Numbered from the stretch's first letter, positions 49,820 through 59,379 are shown. The stretch: 64,000 nt of DNA from Collibacillus ludicampi (GCF_023705585.1 NZ_BOQE01000001.1:273642-337641), one strand, 5' to 3'. The notes: a model not told the origin generated them from the letters alone. Numbers and translations are program-made.

Positions 49820-50626
49820 TCAAGCGTTCTCGCAGCAACGAACGAGTTCAGCGAGATCATTCACAACGAAAGAAGGTTTTCCCTCCGCGTCGCAAATATC
49901 TTCCCGTTTTGAGTATCCTGTCAGTACGAGGATCGAACGAATACCCGCATGGACTCCGGCTAGAATATCCGTTTCCAGGTTATCACCGATCACAACAGTG
50001 TTCTCCTTCACCGTGCCGATTTTTTTCATCCCGTATTCGATCATGCGCGCCTCCGGTTTGCCGATCCATATCGGGTCTTTTCCAGCCGCGATACTTACAG
50101 CCCTCGCCAAAGAACCCGCACCAGGGGCTAAACCGGTTTCTGTCGGCAACCGCTTGTCCGGGTTTGTCCCGATAAAGACCGCACCTTTTTGGATCGCGTC
50201 ACATGCGCGCTTCATTTTTTCATATGTAAATTGGCGATCGATGCCGACGACAACATACTCGCCCTCTTCTTCGACAAGACGGCAACCGATCTCTTCGAGC
50301 GCCGTCCTCAGCCCTTCTTCACCAATCATGTGGACAGTCGGTGAATGATCGCAATGTTCTTGAATAAACATGGCGGTCGCTTGGCTGGATGTTAATACAT
50401 GATCCGGGGTTGCAGGTATGCCCATACTTATCAACGTCTCGGCAACCTGTTCGGGACGTTTGGAAGAATTGTTGGTCACGAACAAATAACGTTTGTGATT
50501 TCGCTCCAACCATTCGACAAACTCTTTCGCGTAAGGAAGCGGTTCTTTTCCTCGATACATCGTTCCATCCAAGTCGATCAGAAATCCCTCAATCGCCTGT
50601 AACCAATGGTCTTGTTGACCGCTCAT
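49820..50626 (-). CDS. HAD-IIA sugar-phosphate phosphatase (NagD/AraL-like)
   Basis: The 268-residue product has the nucleophile motif GFLIDLDGTMYRG, VTNNSSKRPE and IGDNLETDILAGVHAG, with the C2 cap typical of NagD, AraL and p-nitrophenyl phosphatase. Substrates in this family are broad, from sugar phosphates to PLP. The ATG at 50626 follows GGGAGGTG; 25 upstream codons are excluded. It is monocistronic and diverges from the MBL gene. Confidence 0.88.
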   Translation of the reverse strand: MSGQQDHWLQAIEGFLIDLDGTMYRGKEPLPYAKEFVEWLERNHKRYLFVTNNSSKRPEQVAETLISMGIPATPDHVLTSSQATAMFIQEHCDHSPTVHMIGEEGLRTALEEIGCRLVEEEGEYVVVGIDRQFTYEKMKRACDAIQKGAVFIGTNPDKRLPTETGLAPGAGSLARAVSIAAGKDPIWIGKPEARMIEYGMKKIGTVKENTVVIGDNLETDILAGVHAGIRSILVLTGYSKREDICDAEGKPSFVVNDLAELVRCCENA

Positions 50627-50874
50627 GGCTGACACCTCCCGTCCCTTGATTATAATACAGGATTTTAACAAATGTTCATAAACCGGAAATGGCTGTGTCA
50701 ACCTATGAACACAAAGATCATGATAAGTACTTTGTCATGAAGAGAGGGTGGGTTTTTGCCCTTATTTACACCTCGCAGAAAAGCATCAGTCAACCAAGAG
50801 CCACTCCCGCCTGTTATGAGACATCTCATTTTGTTATAATATGTATATCTGATCGATCGGAAGGGGGCTCTTTC

Positions 50875-51726
50875 ATGCAAGAGAGTCGTTATGTTCATCG
50901 ATTGACCGTCAGCAGCCCCACTCTCTTACCTGCGACAACCACCAATGTCTATGTAATCACGCATCACGGGGAAGCGATTATTATCGACGCGGGTTATGAA
51001 CAAGAGGATTCAACAAAAGAGATTATCAGCTATATAGAATCAATGGGCCAGCCGCAAGTCAAAGCGATCATCCTCACGCATTACCACCGCGATCACAGTC
51101 CTGGTGCCAAAGCGTTATCCGACCACTTTCAATGTCCAATATGGGCTCACGCGCAAGAGGTTGAAAACATCCACCGGGAGATCTCCCCTTACAAGGTGGA
51201 GAAAGCACTGACAGAAGGAGACAGGATTGAGATTGGTGGGGTGCCCATCTTCGTACTTCATACTCCGGGACATACGAAAGGACATATCAGCTTATGGATG
51301 GAAGAAGAAAAGATCCTATTCGTAGGCGATAATGCAGCCGGAGAAGGAAGTGTGTGGATCGGTCCGCCAGACGGCGATCTGACTCATTATCTTCAAAGTT
51401 TACAGCGTCTCAAATCGTTCCACGCTGAACGCTTGGCACCCGGACATGGTCACATGATTCACGATCCGGACGCCTGCATCGACTTTTTGATCACAAGACG
51501 GCTGGAGCGGGAGTCACAAATTCTGAAGCTGTTACAATCCTCTCCCCTGTCCGTTTCCCAATTGGTCGATCTGATCTACAGAGACCAGATTCACCCAAGC
51601 GTGCGCTGGGCGGCAGAACGGACGATAGAAGGGCACATAATGAAATTGCTAAACGAAAGGCGCGTCCAAATCGCAAGTGCCGATCGAACGCCAAAATATG
51701 CCCTTTCTTCTTCGTTGACAACATAG
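50875..51726 (+). CDS. Metallo-beta-lactamase-fold hydrolase, LACTB2-like
   Basis: The 283-residue product has the metal motif THYHRDHSPGA, then HTPGHTKGHISLW and APGHGHMIHDPD. A C-terminal winged-helix-like tail (about 205-283) is typical of LACTB2-type RNases and related thioesterases. An extended -10 TGTTATAAT (50832-50840) and GGAAGGGGG precede the ATG at 50875. Substrate is unknown. Confidence 0.85.
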   Translation: MQESRYVHRLTVSSPTLLPATTTNVYVITHHGEAIIIDAGYEQEDSTKEIISYIESMGQPQVKAIILTHYHRDHSPGAKALSDHFQCPIWAHAQEVENIHREISPYKVEKALTEGDRIEIGGVPIFVLHTPGHTKGHISLWMEEEKILFVGDNAAGEGSVWIGPPDGDLTHYLQSLQRLKSFHAERLAPGHGHMIHDPDACIDFLITRRLERESQILKLLQSSPLSVSQLVDLIYRDQIHPSVRWAAERTIEGHIMKLLNERRVQIASADRTPKYALSSSLTT

Positions 51727-51799
51727 CTTTCCGATTTGTACAATACCTGTGACAGCACTTCTAATTAACAAATAACGGTAATCTATAGGAAAGGGGCGG

Positions 51800-52111
51800 A
51801 TGGTTTTGTCAGCCGTAATCGCGAGAATCAATAAGTTTGAGATCTTCCTGTTGTCCGTCGTTGCCGCGTTGGCTTTGGTCAGCACGATGTACGGAGCCTT
51901 TCGTTTTAACAACGATGAAATCAATGTTGCATTAAGTGCCGTACAGCCGTCCACGAACGAACCTATACATCTTGTTTCCGTAGATAAAAATCATACGTAT
52001 TTCGTAGCAGACGGAACAAGCGTTTGGAAAGTACAATTAACGAACGAGAATGGGAATTGGGTTCCACAAAGCGTTGAGAAAACCGGAACCGTTGTCTCAG
52101 AAGGAAAATAA
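51800..52111 (+). CDS. Hypothetical membrane-anchored protein
   Basis: The 103-residue product has one N-terminal membrane helix (about 14-35) and a small soluble domain outside, with YFVADGTSVWKVQLTNENGN. I do not recognise the family. GGAAAGGGG lies before the ATG; a TTG two codons later is an alternative. A strong terminator follows. Confidence 0.65.
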   Translation: MVLSAVIARINKFEIFLLSVVAALALVSTMYGAFRFNNDEINVALSAVQPSTNEPIHLVSVDKNHTYFVADGTSVWKVQLTNENGNWVPQSVEKTGTVVSEGK

Positions 52112-52130
52112 GCTTTTGAACGACATGATT

Positions 52131-52173
52131 GAAAGCCCGCAAACCGTTATCACGGACGGTTATGTGGGCTTTC
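52131..52173. terminator. Bidirectional terminator
   Basis: GAAAGCCC/GGGCTTTC (52131-52138, 52166-52173) with an inner AACCGT/ACGGTT pairing lies between two convergent genes. Confidence 0.8.
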
Positions 52174-52180
52174 TCGCATG

Positions 52181-52870
52181 TCAGTTCCATAGCGGAATAT
52201 TCTTTCGCGTGTACTTCAACGCCTCATCGACAGTCCTGAACCGGGAAAGGTAGCGCAAGCTGTCGAGTGTTGGCGGTGCCATCTTCATGAGACCTTGTGC
52301 ATACGCCTGCAAGGCTTCTTGCGGTGTCAACCACATCCCCTCTATCACCTCGCGCTCGTTCACCTTCGGCACCTTGCTGCGCGGTATGCGAGCCATAAAA
52401 AAACGCGTTTCAAAGCGGCGATTGGTCGGATTTTTAGGAGTGACACGACAACCTACATAAAGGAGAACGTCAACTTCCAATGTCCATCCATTTCGAATCA
52501 CCCATTCATGGAACGATTCCGCCCCTTGAATGATCCTGTTGCGTACATCTTCGTACATCATGTCTTCGACCCATTCCCCATGGGAATCGCGCGCCAAAAG
52601 AACCCCGATTTCTTCGTAACATTCGCGAATCGCCGCGACCCTATGAGCCAAGAATTGATCCTCTATCGTGCATGCTTTCGTGCAACGAGAAGCGATTGAC
52701 TTACCAAAGTCTTGTGGTTCCAAAGCACCTCCCGGATACACATAGTACCCGGGCAAAAACGTCATCGTCTCGGGGCGCTTCGTAACGAATACCTCGCAAG
52801 GCCCTCCTTCTTGTCTGTCACGCATTAAGATCAAAGTCGACGCTTGGCGAATCTCCTGCTCATTTTCCAT
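52181..52870 (-). CDS. Nudix hydrolase, NUDT19/CoA-diphosphatase-like
   Basis: The 229-residue product has a Nudix box split by an insert: PGGALEPQD, then after about 28 residues AAIRECYEEIGVLL. Such an insertion is typical of the NUDT19/RP2p-type subgroup, some of which cleave CoA derivatives. Substrate here is not predictable. Confidence 0.82.
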   Translation of the reverse strand: MENEQEIRQASTLILMRDRQEGGPCEVFVTKRPETMTFLPGYYVYPGGALEPQDFGKSIASRCTKACTIEDQFLAHRVAAIRECYEEIGVLLARDSHGEWVEDMMYEDVRNRIIQGAESFHEWVIRNGWTLEVDVLLYVGCRVTPKNPTNRRFETRFFMARIPRSKVPKVNEREVIEGMWLTPQEALQAYAQGLMKMAPPTLDSLRYLSRFRTVDEALKYTRKNIPLWN

Positions 52871-53010
52871 ACCCGATCACTTCCCTTACCTGCCATTTTT
52901 ATGGAGTATGCCAGATGTACGGATATACGTTTCAAGATTACATGAATAACGAGAAAAACTTCCGCTCAAAATAGTTCTGTCTATATTTACTAGCAGAGGT
53001 GAAAGTTCTT

Positions 53011-53685
53011 ATGGGAAGTCGACGATGGGGGATGGTTGTATCGATCGGGCTTTGGACCCTTTCGGCTTTCACTCTCCCTGCCGGAGCGGCGACTCCGGAA
53101 ACTCGGTCTGCTCCCGGACAAACGAACACCGCGGGGGCAGACTTCATCCAATATTCCGTTTCACCGGATGATACCCTATGGGATATCGCCAATCGCTATC
53201 ACACAACGGTGGAACGCTTGCTCTCCCTCAATCCGAATGTTCGCCCCGATCAATTGAAAATCGGAAGCCATCTGGTCATTCCGCGTTTGCACGATGAAGC
53301 GAAACCTGTGATGGCTGAACAAGGGAAAGTGATCATCACAGCATCAGGCGAACGATTTCGCGTTCGCCACGTCCTCAATTGTAAACTGACTGCGTATACA
53401 TCCGGGTATGAATCAACCGGCAAAAGGCCAGGGGATCCCGGATATGGTATCACGTCCTCAGGACGTGTGGCAACGATCGGAAGAACGATCGCAGTTGATC
53501 CCGAAGTGATCTCGATCGGCAGTAAGGTTTATATCGAAGGACTTGGAATCCGTTACGCGGAAGATACGGGCGGTGCCATAAAAGGACATCATATCGATGT
53601 TTATGTGGGAGATGGCGGTGCCGTCAAACAAGCGCTCGAGTTCGGCGTCAAACAAGATGTTCCCGTCTTTATATTAGAAGACTGA
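53011..53685 (+). CDS. Secreted LysM and 3D-domain protein
   Basis: The 224-residue product has a signal peptide ending about LPAGAA. One LysM domain follows (YSVSPDDTLWDIANRYHTTVERL to IGSHLVIP, described in two parts), then a 3D domain with its three Asp residues in AVDPEVISIG, EDTGG and GHHIDVYVGD. It resembles YocH/YabE-type wall enzymes, which act as lytic transglycosylases. GAGGTG precedes the ATG at 53011. Confidence 0.88.
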   Translation: MGSRRWGMVVSIGLWTLSAFTLPAGAATPETRSAPGQTNTAGADFIQYSVSPDDTLWDIANRYHTTVERLLSLNPNVRPDQLKIGSHLVIPRLHDEAKPVMAEQGKVIITASGERFRVRHVLNCKLTAYTSGYESTGKRPGDPGYGITSSGRVATIGRTIAVDPEVISIGSKVYIEGLGIRYAEDTGGAIKGHHIDVYVGDGGAVKQALEFGVKQDVPVFILED

Positions 53686-53689
53686 CACA

Positions 53690-53712
53690 GGGAGAGACAA
53701 CCTCTCCCTTTT
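53690..53712 (+). terminator. Terminator after the 3D-domain gene
   Basis: GGGAGAG/CTCTCCC (53690-53696, 53702-53708) with a five-base loop is followed by TTTTGCC, directly after the stop codon. Confidence 0.8.
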
Positions 53713-53717
53713 GCCTT

Positions 53718-54152
53718 TTAAGATATGCCAACATATGTATAGACGGAATCCCGGTATTGATCAAAATCACCGCTGTGTTTTCTCACCATTTCGTAGAGCT
53801 CATCAGGCACGATCTTTTGATACTCGTGTACAAGGATACGACGGTAACGGACAGCTTCGAGGAAGTGGGAGGCAAAATCTTTCGCGATGACTTCCTCTTC
53901 TGCCAAAATTTGCACAATATCTTCATATGAACTGGGATCTCTCATGATCAACGTATCAATCAGCAGATTTCCGACATCCGTAACGCACTCCATAGCGATA
54001 TGCAACGAGCGTTCTGCCGCTAATTGCAACAGTGGATCGGTCAGAAAGCGTTCTCGCCCTTCGTTTGTCAAACGTTTTAAATTCTCCGCATAACGCTCCA
54101 TGACCGTGAAGATCTTCTTGATTTCCTCTTTATGTGCTGCAGTGATGAACAT
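53718..54152 (-). CDS. HEPN/HepT-like protein (DUF86, YutE-type)
   Basis: The 144-residue helical protein carries the HEPN motif RxxxxH as RRILVHEY near residue 110. HepT toxins cleave or modify RNA and pair with a nucleotidyltransferase MntA. No such partner is adjacent, as with the stand-alone YutE of Bacillus. I prefer the ATG at 54152, at good distance from AAGGAG, over that at 54158. Confidence 0.75.
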   Translation of the reverse strand: MFITAAHKEEIKKIFTVMERYAENLKRLTNEGRERFLTDPLLQLAAERSLHIAMECVTDVGNLLIDTLIMRDPSSYEDIVQILAEEEVIAKDFASHFLEAVRYRRILVHEYQKIVPDELYEMVRKHSGDFDQYRDSVYTYVGIS

Positions 54153-54222
54153 GTACATACTCTCCTTTTTGGTAATCGTTTAAGAAATATGCATCCCTTT
54201 TGTAACAATTTCGTTCTTCTCG

Positions 54223-54340
54223 TTGACCATCTCTGTTTATGATGGTAGACTGAACATGAATCGTAGGTCAATGACTGGTGACCGCCGTTTTTCCCTATTT
54301 TTAACTATTCTTGGGATAGACGGTGGTTTTTATTTTTATA
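54223..54340 (+). promoter_or_regulatory. tenI promoter and leader with a terminator-like hairpin
   Basis: TTGACC (54223-54228) and TAGACT (54246-54251), 17 bases apart, form a promoter. The leader then has GGTCA...TGACC pairing just upstream of, and overlapping, a long hairpin ACCGCCG/CGGTGGT (54281-54287, 54321-54327). TTTTATTTTT follows, 17 bases before the tenI start. The layout suggests transcription attenuation. It does not match the TPP riboswitch. Confidence 0.55.
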
Positions 54341-54356
54341 AAAGGCAGGTATTCAT

Positions 54357-55037
54357 ATGAAAGGTAAAAACCGTTTTCAATTACATATAATCACAGATGG
54401 TCTTAAACAAGCCAATGAACTGATTCCTATTGTATCCGCAGCAGCCAAGGGAGGGGCCGATTATATTCAGCTTCGTTACAAGTCTGCTCCCGCCCTCGAC
54501 CTCTATACACTCGGAAAAGTGATTCAACCTGTGATCAAAGAAGAACAGACGGGACTTCTGATCAATGACCGAGTCGATGTCGCACAAGCGCTCGAAGCCA
54601 ACGGGGTTCATCTCGCGGCCAAGAGTTTGCCCGTTCGTCCGGTACGGTCGATCGTAGGGAGTGAGATGTTGATCGGATGCTCGGTTCACTCCATAGAAGA
54701 AGCCATCGAAGCGGAAAAACAGGGAGCAAGTTATATCACGTACGGTCACATTTTTCCGACAAATTCAAAACCGGGACTCCCTCCGCGCGGTATCGACTCA
54801 CTGAAACAAGTGATCGACGCGGTCTCCATACCTGTTCTGGCCATCGGTGGAATTACAAATGAAAATATCGATCAGGTGCTCGCTACCGGGGTTGCGGGCA
54901 TCGCCGTCATCGGAGCCGTGATGTCACAGGATAACCCGTTTGAAGCGGCCCGTATTCTGCGACAGCGGATGGATGAAAGCCCGTTCGTCCCGAAGCACGC
55001 ACTTCCTTCACCGTTCATGAACCCTTCCATGCCGTGA
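54357..55037 (+). CDS. tenI: Thiazole tautomerase TenI / thiamine-phosphate synthase family
   Basis: The 226-residue TIM-barrel protein has YIQLRYKSAP, LLINDRVDVA, GVHLAAKSLP and GHIFPTNSKPGLPPRG. The GLPPRG end and the adjacency to thiO favour TenI, which aromatises the thiazole phosphate, over ThiE. It carries a roughly 20-residue proline-rich C-terminal extension. It is probably co-transcribed with thiO 78 bp downstream. Confidence 0.85.
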   Translation: MKGKNRFQLHIITDGLKQANELIPIVSAAAKGGADYIQLRYKSAPALDLYTLGKVIQPVIKEEQTGLLINDRVDVAQALEANGVHLAAKSLPVRPVRSIVGSEMLIGCSVHSIEEAIEAEKQGASYITYGHIFPTNSKPGLPPRGIDSLKQVIDAVSIPVLAIGGITNENIDQVLATGVAGIAVIGAVMSQDNPFEAARILRQRMDESPFVPKHALPSPFMNPSMP

Positions 55038-55115
55038 GAGGAACCGACAGATGAGTGAGTCGTACACGTACAGATATTCTGGACGGAAAAAAGATTGGGA
55101 GAGGAGATGTTTCTC

Positions 55116-56276
55116 ATGAATTCGAGAGCAGATGTCATCATCATCGGCGGGGGCGTGATCGGTAGCGCGATCGCCTATTTTCTCGCGAAAGAAGGGGTGA
55201 AACCGCTCGTCATCGAAAAAAGAAAAGCGGGACAAGCAACTTGTGCAGCCGGCGGTATGCTCGGTGCACAAGTCGAGATGAGCGAGCCGGGGCCGCTTTT
55301 CGACCTCGCGGTAAAGAGCCGCTCCTTGTTTTCACAGATACAAGAAGAACTCTATGAGATCTCTAAAGTGGATATCGAGTTGAACCGTACAGGCATGTTG
55401 CGAATCGCTGTATCTGAAGAAGACCGCAATGAACTTCTCGGACGCATCCCTTGGCAAACGAAAGCCGGATATCGAGCCATATGGTTGGAAGACAAAGATT
55501 TACGCCAGGAATGCGGAGATTTCATATCTTCTACATACGGGGCCCTTTTCCTTCCGGATGATTATCAAGTGCGCAGCCCCCGGTACTTACGGGCTCTCAT
55601 AGAGGCAGCCGTCGTTTTAGGAGCCACTTTTGTTGAGGAAACGGAGGTCATCGGTTTTGTTTGCGAAGGAGAACGGATCTGCGGTGTCAAGACGTTAAAC
55701 GGCGAATATTACGCGGATCAAGTCGTGATTGCTACAGGCGCATGGAGCGGTCTCCTCGCTTCCTATCTCGGGATTGAGATTCCCGTGTATCCGCAAAAAG
55801 GACAATCGATTTTCGTTGACACGACACCACATGTGTCCGAGTACACCATTTACACACATGGGACTTACATCATACCTAAAGCCAACGGACAAACCTATAT
55901 CGGGGCAACCGCCGAAAAAGCCGGTTTTGATTCACGTCCTACTTTGCAAAATATCGAGCGTTTGACAACATCGGCCACCCGATTGATGCCTGCTCTCTCC
56001 CGGAGTTTCTTTGCAGGTACCATTACAGGGTTTCGCCCGGCGTCACATGACGGTCTTCCCTATATCGGAAGACTCCCTCAGTATGAAGGGCTGTATGCAG
56101 CAACCGGCCACTGGAGAAATGGTATTCTTTTATCCGCAATCACCGGTCAGTCCATGGCTGAACTTCTACTCAACCGAGCGACTTCCATCTCGCTCGCACC
56201 GTTCTCTCCGGAGCGATTGTTCCATACCAAAGATACACCGGTTGTTTCCGACTCGGTCAGTAACTCGATCAGATAA
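55116..56276 (+). CDS. thiO: Glycine oxidase ThiO
   Basis: ThiO is an FAD enzyme that oxidises glycine to iminoacetate for the thiazole part of thiamine. The 386-residue product has the dinucleotide motif IIIGGGVIGSAIAYFLA and the DAO-type end GFRPASHDGLPYIG and GHWRNGILLS. I chose the ATG at 55116 behind AGAGGAG. Unlike B. subtilis, thiS and thiG do not follow; the locus ends with a terminator. Confidence 0.92.
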   Translation: MNSRADVIIIGGGVIGSAIAYFLAKEGVKPLVIEKRKAGQATCAAGGMLGAQVEMSEPGPLFDLAVKSRSLFSQIQEELYEISKVDIELNRTGMLRIAVSEEDRNELLGRIPWQTKAGYRAIWLEDKDLRQECGDFISSTYGALFLPDDYQVRSPRYLRALIEAAVVLGATFVEETEVIGFVCEGERICGVKTLNGEYYADQVVIATGAWSGLLASYLGIEIPVYPQKGQSIFVDTTPHVSEYTIYTHGTYIIPKANGQTYIGATAEKAGFDSRPTLQNIERLTTSATRLMPALSRSFFAGTITGFRPASHDGLPYIGRLPQYEGLYAATGHWRNGILLSAITGQSMAELLLNRATSISLAPFSPERLFHTKDTPVVSDSVSNSIR

Positions 56277-56328
56277 ATAACAATTCCGGCCTCCTCCTTT
56301 TTAAAAGATGAACGATCTCTTGTGAACA

Positions 56329-56371
56329 GCGTATCGAAGCCCGTAGATACACGGGTATCGATACGCTTTTT
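56329..56371 (+). terminator. Terminator after thiO
   Basis: A perfect 9-bp stem GCGTATCGA/TCGATACGC with an inner CCCGT/ACGGG is followed by five T residues. The rest of 56277-56597 holds the GntR promoter (TATAAT at 56504-56509) and no gene. Confidence 0.88.
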
Positions 56372-56597
56372 CGTAGGTTCCTAATCATAACGGTAAGCCC
56401 GAATTCCGGTTCGGAGATGTTTTGGAAGAACCGTTCCCCTTGTTGCGAAAAACTTTTTTGTCAAATCGCGAATTTTAACCTTTTCCCTTTTTAATGAGTC
56501 GAGTATAATAGGTACTGACGATTTTGATCAATGGATTAGTCCAGTTTGGATCTCCACAATCCATTGTGGACCTGTCTCTGTAGGGGGTGAGGGTAGC

Positions 56598-57560
56598 ATG
56601 CCCTTTCCGATCGTACGCAAGAACGGCATTCCTTTGTATATTCAAGTGAAAGAAGCGGTGCTTGCCGAGATCAAGAACGGTCGATGGAAAACTGGAGATA
56701 AACTCCCCACTGAGCGGGAATTGTCTGAGAAGCTTAAAGTCAGCCGGAATACAGTGAGCCAAGCATATCAAGAATTGGAAGCCGAAGGTGTACTCATGTC
56801 TGTGCAAGGCAGAGGCACATTCGTCTGCGACCGTGATGATGCTGTGCGCATTGAAAACCGGAAAGACCTTCTCATGAAAATCATCGATGTAGCGATGGAA
56901 GAAGGGCTTCAACTTGGTTTTTCCATTGAAGAGTTTGTCGAACTTACCAATCTGCGCGCACGCCAAAAGATGGAACTCCTGAATCAAGTAAGGGTTTGTT
57001 TTATCGAATGCAACCGCGAACAAGTGGAATATTTCGCTAAGCGGTTGGAATTTGGTTCAGGAATCAGTATCACTCCGATCGTTCTGGATGATCTGCGCGA
57101 CAATATGGATCAGTTTCTTCCTATTCTCACAGCGGCTGATCTCTTGATCACCACTTTCTTTCATTACGAAGAAGTGAAAGAGCTGTTGGGACAGCGGAAG
57201 AATGTGCTTGCAATCGCTCTGGATCCGCAAATGGAAACGATCGTTCGGATTGCGCGAATTCCTGCAGGCAAACGAGTCGGATTGGTCTGCCGCTCCGACA
57301 ATTTCGCGTCAAAAGTTTTACTGGCTTTGAAAACGGCTGGTCTCGACGGAATGGACATCAAAGTGAGCCATGAGTCCGATCCTGACAGACTGCGTGAGTT
57401 TGTAGCCAATCTGGACGTCATCATCGTTTCGCCGGGAAGACGCCGTGAAGTCGAAGCGTTCGCTACCCGCCGCCACGACATCATTGAATTCGTCTTTACA
57501 CCAGATGTGGCTTCCATTAATTTGTTGCGCGCGGCTTTAATTGATATTCGGCGACAATAA
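56598..57560 (+). CDS. GntR-family regulator with a distinctive C-terminal domain
   Basis: The 320-residue product has a GntR winged helix (about 10-76, with IKNGRWKTGDKLPTERELSE and VSRNTVSQAYQELEAEGVL). The C-terminal 220 residues are not the usual FCD, UTRA or aminotransferase domain. They look like an alpha/beta periplasmic-binding-protein-like fold (strand-rich segments such as KRVGLVCRS and LDVIIVSPG). It lies 86 bp upstream of korA on the same strand, so it probably regulates korAB. Confidence 0.8.
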   Translation: MPFPIVRKNGIPLYIQVKEAVLAEIKNGRWKTGDKLPTERELSEKLKVSRNTVSQAYQELEAEGVLMSVQGRGTFVCDRDDAVRIENRKDLLMKIIDVAMEEGLQLGFSIEEFVELTNLRARQKMELLNQVRVCFIECNREQVEYFAKRLEFGSGISITPIVLDDLRDNMDQFLPILTAADLLITTFFHYEEVKELLGQRKNVLAIALDPQMETIVRIARIPAGKRVGLVCRSDNFASKVLLALKTAGLDGMDIKVSHESDPDRLREFVANLDVIIVSPGRRREVEAFATRRHDIIEFVFTPDVASINLLRAALIDIRRQ

Positions 57561-57646
57561 TGGAAGTATATATTCTGGGTATCATTTTATGTAAAAAGGC
57601 ATGTAACAGCCTGAGCAGTATCAGTAGACAAGAGGAGATGACTAGG

Positions 57647-59377
57647 ATGTTGGATCAACTTTCTTGGAAAGTTGGGGGTCAGCAAGGTGAAGGTATCGAT
57701 TCAACAGGTAATACCTTCGCGATTGCATTGAACAGACAAGGATATTACATCTACGGGTATCGTCACTTTTCTTCCCGTATCAAAGGCGGTCATACGAACT
57801 ACAAAATTCGTGTCAGCACAAAACAACGTTTGGCAAGTGCCGATCAGCTCGACATGCTGCTCGCCTTCGATCAGGAAACGATCGATTTCAACGCGCATGA
57901 GTTGCGTGAGGGCGGCATTATCATCGCCGATTCCAAATTCAACCCTGTTGTGCCGGAAGGTAAGAACATCCGTTTCTATAGTGTTCCATTCACAAAGTTA
58001 GCCGAGGAAGCCGGTTCATCCATTATGAAGAACATGGTTGCTCTCGGTGCTTCTGCATGCATTTTGGGGTTGACCCCGGAACTGTTCGAAAGCATTATCT
58101 CTGATCGCTTCTCGCGTAAAGGCCAGAAAGTGGTCGAGCAAAATATGGAAGCTGTACGTAAAGGCTTCAATTTTATCCAACAGGAAGGCGGCGCAATCGA
58201 GGAATTCCGTCTTGAAAAAGGTGACGGAAAAAAACGATTGTTCATGATGGGTAACGATGCATTAGCGCTCGGGGCGTTGGCTGCCGGTTCCCGTATCATG
58301 CCAGCATATCCGATCACTCCGGCTTCAGACGTCATGGAATATCTCATTAAAAAGTTCCCGAAAGTCGGTGGCCATGTTATTCAAACGGAAGATGAAATCG
58401 CTGCCATCACAATGACCATCGGTGCCAACTTCGCGGGTGTCCGCGCTCATACGGCTACATCCGGTCCTGGACTCTCTTTGATGATGGAAGCGATTGGCTT
58501 GGCGGGGATGACAGAAACGCCTGTTGTCATTATGGATACACAGCGTGGCGGTCCTTCCACAGGTTTGCCGACCAAACATGAGCATTCCGACTTCCTGGCT
58601 GCACTGTTCGGTACACACGGTGAAATTCCGAAAATCGTACTGGCTCCTGCAACCGCTGAAGAATGTTTCTATTTCACGATTGACGCGTTTAACTATGCGG
58701 AACAATATCAATGTCCTGTGATCGTTATGACCGACTTGGCGCTTTCAATGGCTGATCAGAGCGTTGAGCCGTTTGACTATGATCGCATCAAAATTGACCG
58801 CGGTAAGCTGGCTACAGAAGAAGAACTTGCTGCAGTTGCGCAAGGCGAACTGTTCAAACGCTATAAGTTTACGGAAGACGGAATTTCACCTCGCGTGTTC
58901 CCGGGGCAAAAAGGCGGTATTCACCACGTCACCGGTGTTGAACACAACGAAGTGGGACGCCCGAGTGAAGATGCAGCGAACCGTACGAAAATGATGGATA
59001 AGCGTTTGGGTAAATTAAAAGGTGTCAAATTGTCGAATGCCGTCAGCTATACGGGTCCGGAACAAGCGGATTTACTCGTCATCGGTATCGGCTCAACCAT
59101 AGGCGTCATTGATGAAGCGGTCGAAAGGCTCACGGCAGAAGGCAAACGAGTGGCTCATGCTCACGTTCGCGTTCTCTCACCGTTCCCGACCGAGGAACTG
59201 CAAAACTATGTAAATCACGCAAAACAAGTACTCGTTGTCGAAAATAATGCGACCGGCCAATTGAAACACCTCATGCAGATGTTCGGAGTGAAAGGTGAAT
59301 TCAAGTCATTACTCAAATACGACGGTAACCCGTATCTCCCATTCGAAGTGTACAACCATTGCAAGGAGCTGGTGTAA
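57647..59377 (+). CDS. korA: 2-oxoacid:ferredoxin oxidoreductase, alpha subunit (gamma-alpha fusion)
   Basis: With KorB it oxidatively decarboxylates 2-oxoglutarate or another 2-oxoacid to the acyl-CoA, reducing ferredoxin. The 576-residue product has the gamma domain first (1-185, GGQQGEGIDSTGNTFA) and then the alpha domain with MPAYPITPASDVMEYL and HTATSGPGLSLM. The ATG at 57647 follows GAGGAGATG. It runs into korB with a two-base gap. The fused form is common in aerobic Bacilli and actinobacteria. Confidence 0.94.
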   Translation: MLDQLSWKVGGQQGEGIDSTGNTFAIALNRQGYYIYGYRHFSSRIKGGHTNYKIRVSTKQRLASADQLDMLLAFDQETIDFNAHELREGGIIIADSKFNPVVPEGKNIRFYSVPFTKLAEEAGSSIMKNMVALGASACILGLTPELFESIISDRFSRKGQKVVEQNMEAVRKGFNFIQQEGGAIEEFRLEKGDGKKRLFMMGNDALALGALAAGSRIMPAYPITPASDVMEYLIKKFPKVGGHVIQTEDEIAAITMTIGANFAGVRAHTATSGPGLSLMMEAIGLAGMTETPVVIMDTQRGGPSTGLPTKHEHSDFLAALFGTHGEIPKIVLAPATAEECFYFTIDAFNYAEQYQCPVIVMTDLALSMADQSVEPFDYDRIKIDRGKLATEEELAAVAQGELFKRYKFTEDGISPRVFPGQKGGIHHVTGVEHNEVGRPSEDAANRTKMMDKRLGKLKGVKLSNAVSYTGPEQADLLVIGIGSTIGVIDEAVERLTAEGKRVAHAHVRVLSPFPTEELQNYVNHAKQVLVVENNATGQLKHLMQMFGVKGEFKSLLKYDGNPYLPFEVYNHCKELV

Positions 59378-59379
59378 AG

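Noticed and set aside
54160..54356. TPP riboswitch upstream of tenI
   Set aside because: The conserved CTGAGA and ACCTGATCTGGATAAT-type motifs are absent; only a short attenuator-like leader is seen.
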